From the NCBI GenBank assembly GCA_026075535.2, contig AP026549.1, positions 5,766,001 through 5,830,000 of the forward strand: a DNA stretch of 64,000 nucleotides. The letters run 5' to 3'. Below are positions 44,991 through 56,600 of the stretch, in pieces. The notes under the pieces were generated by a model. It was not told the origin of the DNA. It saw only the letters and a program-made list of their open reading frames with translations, and made no database searches. This DNA comes from Tricholoma matsutake (taxonomy: Eukaryota; Basidiomycota; Agaricomycetes; Agaricales; Tricholomataceae). The first letter of the stretch is position 1, and every line of letters begins with the position of its first letter. The position numbers and the translations under genes are program-made.

Positions 44991-45887
44991 ATGTCCAAAC
45001 CCGCAACTGCACCGATGACATCCATGAAGGACATTCGAATCCGATCACCAACAGACTTCTCAGGAGAGCGGACCAAGACCGCCAAGTTCCTGCAGGAGAT
45101 AGACCTGTACCTGCGAATCAATGACCAGGTCTACGACACGAACAACAAGAAGATTATCTTCATGCTGTCCTTCGTGAATGGAGGGACAGCAGCTGCCTGG
45201 GTGCAGGCATTCATCAACCAACACCAGTCCAAGGGACTCGGTGAATATGCAGACTTCTGACTGAAGGTCCTAGAGGCCTTCTCACTGATCAACGATGCTG
45301 GAACGGCGAAGACAGAGATTAAGAATCTCAAACAAGGTTCAGGGAACCTCGAAGAATATGTGGTAAACTTCCGCATCCTGAAAGACAGGATGGGAATCAC
45401 AGAAGATGCAGCCATGATCGAGTACTTCATGGATGGACTGCATCCCGAATTACTGAAGAGGGTACACACAATGGAGACAGTGCCCAACATGCTCAAAGGC
45501 TGGATAAAGGCAGCTTCAAAATACGAAGGCCAATGGAAACGGGCCATGGCAATCCTGGGGAAGACCAGGCAAAACCAGATGACAAAAGAAACGACAAAGA
45601 AAGGACAGCCCTCTCTCGACATCAACCAACTGACGAACCAAGAATGCATGGAACACCTCCAAAAGGGATTGTGTTTCATCTGCCACCAACTGGGACACTG
45701 ATCGTCCAACCACAGGGATGGAAAGAACCCCACTCAGATGGGGTCAGCGCCTCCTCCCTACCGAAACCGCTTCACCCAGAAGAAGACTGGGGTGGACACC
45801 TACCAGAAGATCTGCACGATGCTGGATGAACTAGACGAAGAAGAAAAGGAACGAGCCCTTAACCTCATGGAGGAATCGGGTTTTTAG
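44991..45887 (+). pseudogene. Inner family C gag
   Basis: About 298 codons: MSKPATAPMTSMKDIRIRSP, then PTDFSGERTKTAKFLQEIDLYL and a capsid-like domain (MLSFVNGGTAAAWVQAFINQHQ; NLKQGSGNLEEYV; FMDGLHPELLKRV), then CFICHQLGH with a degraded knuckle. The final segment DKLDEEEKE-like ends EESGF before TAG at 45885. TGA codons interrupt at about 45258 and 45699. All in one frame apart from those, so the decay is by point mutation. Confidence 0.88.
45878..45887 (+). promoter_or_regulatory. -1 frameshift signal at gag/pol junction
   Basis: The codons read TCG GGT TTT TAG: a G GGT TTT slippery heptamer (X XXY YYZ) directly followed by the gag stop. After a -1 slip the next codons are TTA GAA CAG TGG, opening pol (LEQWPDTTPVTA). 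The same sequence is present in the outer copy. No downstream pseudoknot was modelled. Confidence 0.75.
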
Positions 45888-48800
45888 AACAGTGGCCTGA
45901 TACGACGCCAGTCACCGCTGTAGTCTCCCTAGGGTCTGTACTCTTAGCTACCATGAATAGACAATCTATGTGCCTGTCTATTCGGGTAGCTGAGTCAGAC
46001 AACGGGAAAGACATTGCAACAAATGTGCTCCTCAACTCTGCAGCAGGAGGAGTCTTTATTGACTCGAACTTCGTCGAATGAGAAGGGATCAAAACATATC
46101 CCTTAGGCTGCACCATCCAGGCCACGAACATAGACAGAACCCTGAACAAGCAGGGAACGATCACCAGATGCATGAAAGGAAGACTCCACATCAATGGAAG
46201 GAGCTACCTGATAGAATACCTAGTCGCCGGACTGGGCAAAGAATCGGTAATCCTGGGCCTGCCATGGCTGCAGGAGATAAACCCGATCATCGATTGGAAG
46301 AAGGGAACTTTTGAGTTCCGAGATGAAGAATGACGGGCTCAGATCAAACGAATCTTGGAGAAGACAAGAAGAGCTGAACGGGCCCTCCTGAACACCCTAA
46401 ACCTTCCTAGGGTAGACGCCGAAAGGGAGGCGCCAAATGACAGAATGGCACAAATTCGACACATCATGGCCAAAACAAGAAAAAGACTCTGAAGAGAAGG
46501 AGAGAAACCTTGCCCGAGCACGACTAGCCATGGCAAAGACGAGAGAAAGGCTCGCTGAAGAAAAAGAGAGGAGCCTTGCCCAAGCCCGATTGGCCATGGC
46601 AAAAACAAGAGAAAGGCTTTCAGAGAGGAAAGCAAAAGAACTAAATTCTGTCCAGATAGCTGTCGCAAAGACCAGGAGCAGCAACACCCCTAAACAAGCC
46701 AGAGGCCTTGAAGCAGCATGACGTGCTGTCGCCAAGACCCGAGAAAACCAGAAGAAGAAACAACTGGAAAAGGGGAAAAACAAAGAATGCGACAGGGCAC
46801 AGCGAATTGTGCAAAGGATGAAGGAATTGCTAACCTCCACAGGGGAGGGAAGCACCAGCAAAAGGAACGTGAAGACGACACTACAAAACAGGATAAACTA
46901 CCCTCGACAACAGACTACCCCGACCCATGATCATAGGACTCCAGATCATGGTACCATCAATGCTGAAATACCTATGCCCAGGGAGACCCCCCCTCAGGTA
47001 AAGGTCAAAGAGGTACCCAACGAAGAACTACTGGCAGATGCAGGCATGGACATACGGATGACGAACCAGACCCCCGAATGAGACACAATCAAGGATGACT
47101 CAGTGTTGATTGCATACGTACAAGGCAAACCGGTCATTGGCCTATTCAGACCAGACATAGAACTGCCCCTGACAGAGGAACATCGAGAGCCGACACACAG
47201 ATACATCCAAAGAACAAACATGATCAGCAGGCTCACGAAGGGCAAGGGCTCCCCACGGTACCTACTCAACTCAGACATATGGATCAGAGCAAAGACATCC
47301 ATATCCCAACGACTAGCGCATGAGCAAGAGGAGGGAAAGGAGACTAGCCAATGGACCCTGGACGATTTACTGCCACCGGAATACCAGAAGTACAGACAGG
47401 TATTCGAGAAAGCCGCATCCAAACGATTCCCGGAATCAAGACCGTGGGATCATGTGATTGACCTGAAGGAAGGCTTTGTACCAAAGGATTGCAAAGTCTA
47501 CCCATTGATGCCAAAAGAACAAGAGAAACTCAATGAGTTTCTAGATGAAAACCTGGAGAAAGGATACATCCAACCGTCGAAATCACCCATGGCATCCCCA
47601 TTCTTCTTCGTGTCGAAGAAGGACTCCGACGCTCTACGACCTTGCCAAGACTATTGCTATCTGAACGAAGGAATGATCCGGAACAACTACCCCCTGCCAC
47701 TGATCGGAGACCTCTTGGACAAGCTGAAGGGAGCAAGATTTTTCACGAAACTTGATATTCGATAGGGATATCATAATGTATGGATAAAGAAAGGAGACGA
47801 GTGGAAGGCAGCATTCAAGACTAACCAAGGGCTATTCGAGCCAATGGTGATGTTCTTTGGGCTGTGCAACTCACCGGCAACATTCCAGGCCATGATGAAC
47901 AATCTCTTCCAAGATATGCTAGATGAAGGATGGCTCGTCATCTATATGGATGACATCCTGATCTTCTCGAAGATGGAAGAGGAACACCGGATAAGGACCG
48001 AAAGGGTCCTCAAACGACTATGACAATGTGATCTCTACCTGAAAATAGAGAAGTGCAGATTCAACATACAGGAAGTCGAGTTCTTGGGCATGATTGTCAG
48101 ACCCAATGAACTTGCAATGGACAACACGAAACTGGCTGGGATCAAGGACTGGCCCACACCAAGGACAGTGAAGGATGTAAGATCCTTCCTAGGATTCGGA
48201 AACTTCTATCGACGATTCATCAGACACTTCACGGATCGGGCCAGACCGCTGAACGACTTGACGAAGAAGAACCAGAAATTTGAATGGACGAACGACTGCC
48301 AGCAGTTGTTTGATGCACTAAAAAGGAAATTCAATGAAACCCCAGTACTGCTGATGCCAGATGCAACGAAACCATTTGTGGTAGAATCTGATGCCTCAAA
48401 ATTCACGACAGGTGCAGTACTCAGACAACAGGACGCCAACGGAGACTGGCACCCATGTGGATACATCTCGCATTCTTTCAACGAAGCAGAAAGAAATTAC
48501 GAGATATACAACCGAGAACTATTGGGAGTGATCCGAGCGCTAGAAACATGGAGACACTACCTACAGGGGACGCCGTTCCCTGTGACAGTATTATCCAATC
48601 ACAATAACCTGACGTACTTCCGTCAGCCACAGAAACTAAACCGATGACAGGCTAGATGGACCATCTACCTGTCACAATTCGACCTAAAGCTACAATACAT
48701 ACCGGGATCACAGATGGTACAATCTGACACCCTATCGAGGAGAGCAGATCACATAGCCGAAGAAGACACCGATAACAAGGACAAGACCATCCTCGCTGAT

Positions 48801-50270
48801 GAACTGTTCATCAAAACGATCGACACTGAGCTCCAGGGAGCCCTGGTCTCAGCAATAATGAAGGATAACCTCGTAAATGACACTTTACAAGCCCTGAAAA
48901 ACAATGGAACTCCCCCAATCAAGTCTGCATTGGAGGACTGGAAATTCAAAGACGGCCTGCTCTTTTTCAAAGACAGATGCTATGTGCCACAGGACAAAAC
49001 CCTCTGCTGAGCGATCATACGAAAATACCATGATAGCATCACGACAGGACACCCTGGACAATAGCAGACGATTGAACTGATCCGACGAGACTACTGGTGG
49101 CCAGGAATGGCCAACTTCATCAAAAAGTATGTCGAAGGCTGTGCAAAGTGCCAGCAAATGAAAGTGAATACACACCCGACAACCCCACCGCCGACACCAA
49201 TATCGTCCGACACCAGCAGACCATTCGAGCTGGTAACGACAGATTTTATCACGGACTTGCCTGTGATAAACGGATTTGACTCAATCATGGTCGTGGTAGA
49301 CCATGGTCTTATGAAGGGGGTAATTTTTATCCCTTGCACAAAGATGATCGACGCACTTGGCACCGCAGACCTTTACCTGTGCCATGTGTACACAAGATTT
49401 GGACTCCCCGGGAGGATCATCTCAGACAGAGACCCTTGATTTGCATCCAAACTCTTCCGAGAACTCGGACAACTGCTCTGGATCAAGCTATCGATGAGCA
49501 CTGCTTATCACCCCCAGACCGATGGAGAAACGGAGTGAGTAAACCAAGAACTAGAAGTTTACCTCTGCATGTTCTGTTCGAACAAACCCGAAGATTGGGA
49601 ACATTATCTCCCAACAGCAGAATTTGCGCACAACCAGAAGATGCACTCCACAGTAAAACATTCGCCGTTTTACTTGATGATGGGATATCAACCATGCGCT
49701 ATCCCCACCCCTTATGAAAAGATGAACGTGCCGGCCGCTGAACAGAGAATCCAGGAACTTCTCGCTGCGAGAAGGGAAGCTCTTGCCACACACGAACTAG
49801 CCAGACAGGCTATGGCTGCCCAAACGAAAGGGCGATACGAACCATTCAAGGTTGGAGAACAAGTATGGCTTGACTCCAAGAACCTGAAGATGGGCTACCC
49901 AATGAGAAAATTGGCGCCAAAACGAGAAGGGCCCTTCTTGATTGAAGATGCCCTGTCCAGAACGACATACTGACTGAAACTGCCGCCGAGATGGAAGATC
50001 CACCCAGTATTCCATGCGGCCTTACTCACGCGATACCATGAGAATGACACTCATGGACGGAACTTCCTGACTCCACCACCCAACCTCATGGAAGGAGAAA
50101 ATAAATACGAAGTGGAAGCGATCATCGCACACAAGAAGCACGGCAAGACACGCCGTTACCTCATGAAATGGGTTGACTACCCGACCTCCGAAAACACATG
50201 GGAACCCAAATCAAACTTAAAACATGCCCCCAAGATCCTGACGGCATATAAGAAGAGGTACCACCTCTAA
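45884..50270 (+). pseudogene. Inner family C pol
   Basis: Enters by the -1 frame. The protease motif is degraded to NVLLNSAAGGVFIDSNF. A charged helical region of repeated ARLAMAKTRERLAEEKER units (about 46500-46700) suggests a coiled coil between protease and RT; a 2-nt deletion of TC near 46490 shifts the frame there relative to the outer copy. RT: FFFVSKKDSDALRPCQDY and [10 protein letters not shown] (about 47945-47975). RNase [17 protein letters not shown] to DTLSRRADH. Integrase: [54 protein letters not shown]. Chromodomain: KYEVEAIIAHKKHGKTRRYLMKWVDY (about 50094-50175). Numerous TGA codons plus two TAG at expected Trp (47763; about 49062). Confidence 0.9.
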
Positions 50271-50316
50271 CGAGAACCCAAGACCCCCCTTCCTTTCTGC
50301 TACAACACTCCCCAAT

Positions 50317-51042
50317 ATGCCTGCCGAACGACGATTCACCCAAGACTACCTACAAAACCGATTGAATGCTGACGCCCTTCGCATTCACCTCGCCCATGAT
50401 CCACCAAGATACCATCTGGCCATGATGTGCTTCTACTATGCTAGCACTATCGAGCAGATGGAATGAAATCTAGAAGAAGCAATGAACGATGCAGCTGCCC
50501 TGGGGATCAAACAGACAATCCAGGAGATGATTGCACCATGGTCAGACAGACCGAGAATGACTGAGGAGAGACCTCACACCCCCTTAGATCGGCACAGACG
50601 ACCACCGACCTCGCCCTCGCCATTCAGCGAGCGGAGCGACAGAGACGAACAACAAGCTCCCTCTGGAGACTCCTCCCGTTCTATGAAGAACCTGAAGATC
50701 ATGCCTAGGGCACCTGAAGTAATTGATCTGACCACCCCCAAACCCGAACCGAAAACCACCCAACCGCCTTGGTCCCCCCCACACATGAGACATGCCAGAT
50801 GTTTTGTCTGCCAAGAGATAGGCCATTTCAGCCTGATTTGCCCACGATATATTTGCAAGTATTGCAAACAGCGAGGCCCCAGACACTATAGGATGAACTG
50901 CCCAGAGAAACCTCAGAAAGATCGAGAGACCAATCAAAGAGAAGCCGAACACAGACAGCGGCTCTTCTTTAACTCCGGATATGATGATTTTGATGACGAC
51001 GCAATGGGAAACATGACAGGGGAGCCATATGGAAGGATTTAA
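50317..51042 (+). pseudogene. Family C ORF3: zinc-knuckle protein downstream of pol
   Basis: 241 codons between pol and the 3' LTR, in a frame different from pol, with one TGA (50464, in MEQMExNLEEA, probably a mutated CGA). Conserved-looking N-terminus MPAERRFTQDYLQNRLNADA followed by an amphipathic region (FYYASTIEQME). A Pro/Arg-rich, SPSPFSERSDRDE linker follows. A double zinc knuckle, CFVCQEIGHFSLIC and CKYCKQRGPRHYRMNC, lies at about residues 170-202, with an acidic C-terminus. Such knuckles bind nucleic acid. This is not a second gag by sequence. An extra ORF in this position is known in some Ty3/Gypsy elements, usually as env-like or antisense ORFs, but this architecture is not one I recognise. 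Confidence 0.75.
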
Positions 51043-51081
51043 AAGGCAGAGCTCAAGATGATGGCATGACAAGACAGACCC

Positions 51082-51450
51082 ATGCTCACAGGGATTACGA
51101 TCCTCGCCATCGTTGTTGGCATGACCCTGGCTGCAGCGGCAGCCCTAACCTTCGCATTCTGCCTCTACGCCATCTTCCGAACAGAACCCGAACCCCCGAT
51201 TACAGACATTGAATTTGCCATCCTGCAACGCCCCCCTTTCAACGATACTACCGACTCCTTGACACCGCTACCTAGGGCAGCGCAAACCAGAAGAACCCGA
51301 TCATGGTCCGAGTTCAGACATGAATTATTCCTCCATCGTACCCCTCGACCCCAACCTACCCACATAACCAGACCATGCCCAATCAGACCACAAAGGAGAG
51401 ACAAAGATTTAGGTCGAAGTGTGGAACTTTCGACCATAGCGGGGGAGTAA
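51082..51450 (+). CDS. Family C ORF4: small single-pass membrane protein
   Basis: 122 codons from ATG 51082 to TAA 51448, ending at the base before the 3' LTR. N-terminal hydrophobic helix GITILAIVVGMTLAAAAALT plus FAFCLYAIF (about residues 4-32), then an acidic-proline stretch (EPEPPITD) and an Arg-rich tail (RTRRTRSWSEFRHEL). It is in frame with ORF3, separated by its TAA and one TGA, so it could be read on its own or after readthrough. No cleavage site or coiled-coil fusion region that would define an envelope protein is visible. Function unknown; membrane location is inferred from the helix. Confidence 0.6.
   Translation: MLTGITILAIVVGMTLAAAAALTFAFCLYAIFRTEPEPPITDIEFAILQRPPFNDTTDSLTPLPRAAQTRRTRSWSEFRHELFLHRTPRPQPTHITRPCPIRPQRRDKDLGRSVELSTIAGE
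51438..51450 (+). promoter_or_regulatory. Family C polypurine tract
   Basis: AGCGGGGGAGTAA immediately precedes the 3' LTR and overlaps the ORF4 stop. The outer copy has a matching GAGGAGGTAA at 37811-37820 on the minus strand. Confidence 0.65.
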
Positions 51451-52136
51451 TGTTACAATTTTCCTTGTAACTCATGGAACCCAACGCACCCGATGATCCC
51501 CTCCAGACAGGAGGCACCCCTTGATTCATGCCTAGGGCATGTCCTTGACATCAGACACACACACAATGCATGCCAACTGCATGCATTCGATCCCCTTCCC
51601 ATGGAAGGCACCCTTGACGCATGGTGACTCCATGCACCCGAACCCACTCCCACACATGCTGTGATATGACAGCCCCCTGACATGAGGTCCATGACATCGG
51701 ACACCTCATGCTAGGCATGAGGCTTATCTCTTATTGTTTCCTGACATGCTGCACCGCAGCACTCTGTGACATCGGACGCCTCATGCAAGGCATGAGGCCT
51801 ATTGTTTCTATTCTTACTTGATATGCATCTATCCTTCCAATTGGACGATAAGGACCTCCCTCGTAGTATAAGTACTGCAACTCGTAGTAGGGATGTCCTT
51901 AGTTTAGATCTAGGCAATCTACAGCCTTAACTTGTGAACTCGCGAACTTACTCGAAACCACTAAGGAAGCCCCTTAGTGCATGAACCTGAATGACTCTAT
52001 ACAGAAGGCCTGCTAGAGTGCACTATCTCTCTTACGTCAGACGCTCCAAGTAAGACTAGTGCAGAACGACTCGTCGAGGAAGCACCTCGTCGAACGACAT
52101 CGACTAGATCGAGTGGTTGAGGCTTCGCCCTTAACA
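51451..52136 (+). repeat. Inner family C 3' LTR
   Basis: 686 bp, TGTTACAATT...CCCTTAACA, followed by the TCATT duplication. Confidence 0.95.
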
Positions 52137-52330
52137 TCATTGATTTGCAGGTACAGGTCTATCTCCTGCAGGAACTTGGCAGTTTTGGTCCTGTCTCCTG
52201 AGAAGTCTGTAGGTGATCAGATTCGAATGTCCTTTGTGGACGTCATGGGTGTGGTTGCAGCAGGTTCAGACATCTTGTTATAGAAGTCGTCGATTTTGTC
52301 TGTTAGGAAGTGGGTGGATGTTTCAGGCAG
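52137..52330 (-). pseudogene. Outer family C gag, N-terminal part
   Basis: Minus strand continuation of 43257-43988: the FLQEIDLYLQIN region and the MSEPAATTPMTSTKDI-type start. It is separated from the rest by the inner element and rejoins exactly when one TCATT and the inner element are removed. 52331-52589 is the outer leader. Confidence 0.85.
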
Positions 52331-52589
52331 GGGTGTGTGTGGTCATTTGAAGTCTTCATCAGTGAGGAAATCTCCTCTTTGTCTGTTGGTTGATCTGTAG
52401 AACCAACGGTGTGCTGGGGTTGAGTAACAGACTAGTCTTCTGTTGTATCGGTACCAAGATGAACCTGGCTGTGGTTCCGCTTCTCTTGGTGGTCAGTCTG
52501 GGGTTTGTCTAGACCCAGGTCATTGTGGTGTGTTTTGAGACGTATTGCCTACACCTAGGTAGGTGGACTAGCAGATAGTTTAGATCTTA

Positions 52590-53282
52590 TGTTAAGGGCG
52601 AAGCCTCAACCACTCGATCTAGTTGATGTCATTCGACAAGGTGCTTCCTCGACAAGTCGTTCGGCACTAGTCTTACTCGGAGCATCCAACGTAAGGTAGA
52701 TAGTGCACTCTAGCAGGCCTTCTGCATAGAGTCGTTTGGGTTCACGCACTAAGGGGCTTCCTTAGTGGTTTTGAGTAAGTTTATGAGTTTGCAAGTTAAG
52801 GCTGTAGATTGCCTAGATCTAAACTAAGGACATCCCTACTATGAGTTGCAGTACTTATACTACAAGGGAGGTCCTTATTGTCCAATCAGAAAGATAGATG
52901 CATATCAAGTAAGAATAGAAACAATAAGCCTCATGCTAGGCATGAGGCGTCCGATGTCATGGATCCAATGTCAAGGATCCAATGTCAAGGACATGCTGCG
53001 GTGCAGCATGTCGATCATGAGAGTCCAACATCATGGACCTCATGTCAAGGGGCTGTCATATCACAGCATGTGTGGGAACGGTTTCAGGTGCATGGAGTCA
53101 TCATGTGTCAAGGGTGCCTTCCACAGGAAGGGGATCGAATGCATGTTGTCGGCATGCGTCGTGTGCATGTCTGGTGTCAAGGGCATGCTCTAAGCATGAA
53201 TCAGGAGTGCCTCCTGTCTGGAGGGGATTGTTGGGTATGTTGGGTCAGTCGGGTTCCATGAGTTACAAGGAAAATTGTAACA
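52590..53282 (-). repeat. Outer family C 5' LTR
   Basis: 693 bp on the minus strand, same ends as 37121-37810. The inferred RNA start word lies at 52815-52826, complementary to the primer site 52576-52587. Confidence 0.95.
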
Positions 53283-53620
53283 CAGCACCCACCACTACCG
53301 CTGCAAACAACTGCTTGTGGGGTGGATGGGGGGTGCTAATGGACAGGGACACCAAGGGATGAGAGACAGGACGATGGGTATAATGATGGCATGGACACAA
53401 AGAGGACGATGGGAAGCTGGAGCAACGGGGGAAACGAACCACACAGTGTGTGAAATTTTACCCATGGTGTGACTTGTGCTACACCCTAGTTGTGGACCAG
53501 ATCGAAGACAGGTGGTTATACAATACCATCTGGTGAAGAAGACAACCCAATATATTATTATAACCATATTTCTGCAATTTCCCACCAAAGGTACACAAAT
53601 TACATTATATTTGGATTAAA
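53283..53620. other. Cassette DNA continuing from 37120
   Basis: Sequence resumes from 37120 with the second CAGCA: CCACCACTACCGCTG, a degenerate TGCAAACAACTGCTTG palindrome, and ACAGGGACACCAAGG, as in 36600-36670. After about 53450 it passes into unassigned AT-richer sequence. Confidence 0.5.
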
Positions 53621-56600
53621 CTAATAATAATGAAATCTAGATTATTCAATGACATGCCACCAAAAGCAGGTATTGCTTCCCAAAGGAGGAATATAGCTGG
53701 ATTCAATGCAGCCCAACTGGACCTACCAACCCAACATCTCACTTCTGATCTTGATGGTGGAAACACTGAACTTGCAGCACAGCTTTCTGAGGCACAGGTC
53801 ACTATCAACCCATTGCAAGCATCCAAACTGGCATTATCTAATCAAGTGTCTCTATTGGAGGCTGAACTTTTCAAGGCTTTGGAGGCTTTAAAGGTAGAAC
53901 AATCTCAATCAGCTAAGCTTTGCTGATGTTTCCATGTTGAACATTGTGCTCGCCAGTGTGGTGCAGCTCACAAGGATTTTCTTGAAAGTAAAATAGAAAT
54001 ACTTCAGGTGACTAATGCACAGCATCTCGCTGAACAAAAGCAGCTGATTCATGATACTACCTCATATGGTGAAACTCTGGCACAGCTTGAAAAGAAGTAC
54101 TCCAATCTACAGGATCAACTTTTCTATACTATAGATAGGTCTCAGATAGAGCTGGTGGGAAAGCTTGCTCTGGCACAGAAAAATCTCAAACAATCACATT
54201 CTCAGGCTGTCTATTTTCAAAAGCATTGTGAAAGTGCTACTACCCTTCAACAGAAGGCTGTAATCCAGGCAAAAGAGAAAGCTTGTCAACAGGCCATTCA
54301 TGAAAAATCCACACATTCACTTTTACACAAGGGTATTTACACTCAGGAAACTCAGAATCTTATTCATCTACTTGTCAAAGCTGGCTGTTTGAAAGAATAT
54401 GTTAGTACAGTGATTATGGCCACTCTGAAAACTGCTGGGATTATGACAAAAGGATCCATTCAGCCATCAGACTGTTTCACATATTCTTATGGAAGGATAT
54501 GTTGCAAGCCAAATTCAACTTGGGTTTGAAATGGCTGATACCAAAGCACTAACAGGAAGTGGAGATGGTACTAGTCATTGGAATGTGCAGTATTATTCAT
54601 GGCATATCAATCTGAAGGCTAGTGACTATGAATCATCCAATGGAGCAAAACAGCATGTTACACATTTTTGGGCATTACTCCATCCTTTGATAGCTCTAGT
54701 GAAGAGTCAATTAAGGATTGGAACCTAGTGCTTGATTTGATAGTTGATCTATATAATCGCTCACCCTTGGGAAAATGACATGGATCTCTTCTATGTACAG
54801 TTGATATCTTTGCCAAACTGGTTGGAATGATGACAGATCATTGTGCAAAGGAAAAGAAGGATGTTTGTACACTGGAGGAGCTCGAAGTGTCTGCTTTTTA
54901 CAGCAATTTGGTGAACAAAAGATTCTTGATTCTGATAATCAAGAACTTGTGCCAAAGTTTTACACAAAATACCATGAGGTTATTTCAAAGCTTGGTGGAA
55001 CTGGCACATGGAATGCTTTGCCTCTTGAAACACAGTGAGCTCATCTGGCAAGAATGTCTGAAGATCTTGTTACTGATGTGGGAAAGGATGTTTATCAAAT
55101 GATGTCTGATAAAGAAAAACAATATTTGACATACTTTGTCTGGGCTGGCTGTGGTTGCCACAAGGATTTGAATAGTGTTCAGGGTGGATATTTTGCAATG
55201 TCCAAATGGTGGGAGGAACACAAGCAAACACCTCCTATTCTACTTGCAAACCGTGACAATGCTGCTGTTCTTGCTGATATGGTATCTGATAGTAATACAA
55301 TTACACCAGCACAAGAACAAGCATTTGAGAGTACAGCATGTGGAGGAATCAAAGCAACTCAATTGGCAGGTGTACTTTCAATCACAAGGATGACAAAAAA
55401 GGGCATCACAATATTTTTCACTTCTGGTGGCGAGAAAATGTTGGCAGTGAATTTACTTTTCCCAATACATCCAATACATGTTTTGAATCATACTGTGATG
55501 GTGCAACTGCTATTTTAGTACATCTTTCACAGTTTACAGCATATCTTGAATATTACCAACTTCGAAAAAGCACAAAAAAGTTCAATCATATTATGATATG
55601 GAGCAGAACTTCTGGAATGCAATTCATGATATTCCCACCCTTTCTGAGCTTGTTGTCTTATCACTCTATGCTCAATCAATCTCTTATTCATATATGGAGA
55701 AAGTTCATGCTCCTGCACAGAATGCACTTGAACTTGGCCCATACCATGCCAAGGTATAGGATCATATCGGGGAAATAATTAGTCATCATCATTTGCTCAT
55801 TGGACCAACTCCTTCATTTACAACTGCAGCACTTGATGGAAAAAACTGGAATTCACCCAAAATGTTCAAAACTGTTCATGAAAAGCTTTCCACATTTCCT
55901 CATATTTGTGGACTGCTTACTGCCTTCTTCAAAGGAGCAAAGGAGACATGGAAATGATTTACATTGGAGTTTGCACCTGACAGATTAATTGATCAGTCTA
56001 CAGCTGAAGAGAAAGAACTTGCATGGATGCCAGTGACAAACGATGTCAATGAAGGTGCACTGGGTGCTTTTCGCATTCAAATGCAAACGAAGCCCCAACT
56101 TACCATGACAAATTATAATGCAGTTGCAATGTTTGAATAATACTCAAAACTTCATGAATGCATTATTTACGGAACCTGGAGATTTCAAGTTTCTTTGTGG
56201 GCAGGCTCGTGCATACAAAGGAAAAGATCAGGCCAAACAAAAGGAAATGGTTGTACATCAACAAGAAAAAAATCAGAAGCGAGAGGAGGCTGCAAATAAA
56301 TGGAAGGAAGCAGCAGCACAAAGAAAAAATGAAATTGAGGAACTTCAGTTGGAGTTGGACAAGGACAAGATACAGAAGATGGTAGGAAATGATCTCAAAA
56401 AGCAACTTGGAGCATTCAGAAATGCAGGTGCTCCCAATCTTGACAAAGTATCTTCAAGATCCAAAGTTGGAGACCTTAAAATTGTCCTTATTGGTGCAAT
56501 TTTGTCTTTGGAAGCAGGGGAGTGGAATTTGCCTGGACAGCAGAATGGAGGAAATAGATGATGATATTGGAGTGGAAGACCCAGAGGATGAAGGGGAGTT

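Larger units (their letters stand above)
43989..52136 (+). mobile_element. Inner family C chromovirus (plus), nested in gag of the outer copy
   Basis: 8.1 kb with two 686-bp LTRs and a perfect 5-bp target duplication TCATT (43984-43988 and 52137-52141). It is inserted head-on into the same family's gag. Layout: LTR, primer site, gag, -1 shift signal, pol, ORF3, ORF4, polypurine tract, LTR. The LTR pair differs by about thirty sites by eye, nearly all transitions at CpG/TpG/CpA positions. Confidence 0.95.
37121..53282 (-). mobile_element. Outer family C chromovirus (minus), split by the inner copy
   Basis: LTRs of 690 bp (37121-37810) and 693 bp (52590-53282), TGTTACAA...CCCTTAACA on the minus strand, with a perfect 5-bp target duplication CAGCA (37116-37120 and 53283-53287). 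The 5' end is on the right. The element is broken inside gag by the inner copy 43989-52136, which explains the 16-kb span; its own length without the insert is about 8.0 kb. Gag, protease, RT, RNase H, integrase, chromodomain and a 3' accessory region are all present. Confidence 0.95.

Noticed and set aside
51082..51450. Calling ORF4 an envelope protein
   Set aside because: One N-terminal membrane helix only; no signal cleavage site, furin-type site, fusion peptide or heptad region seen.
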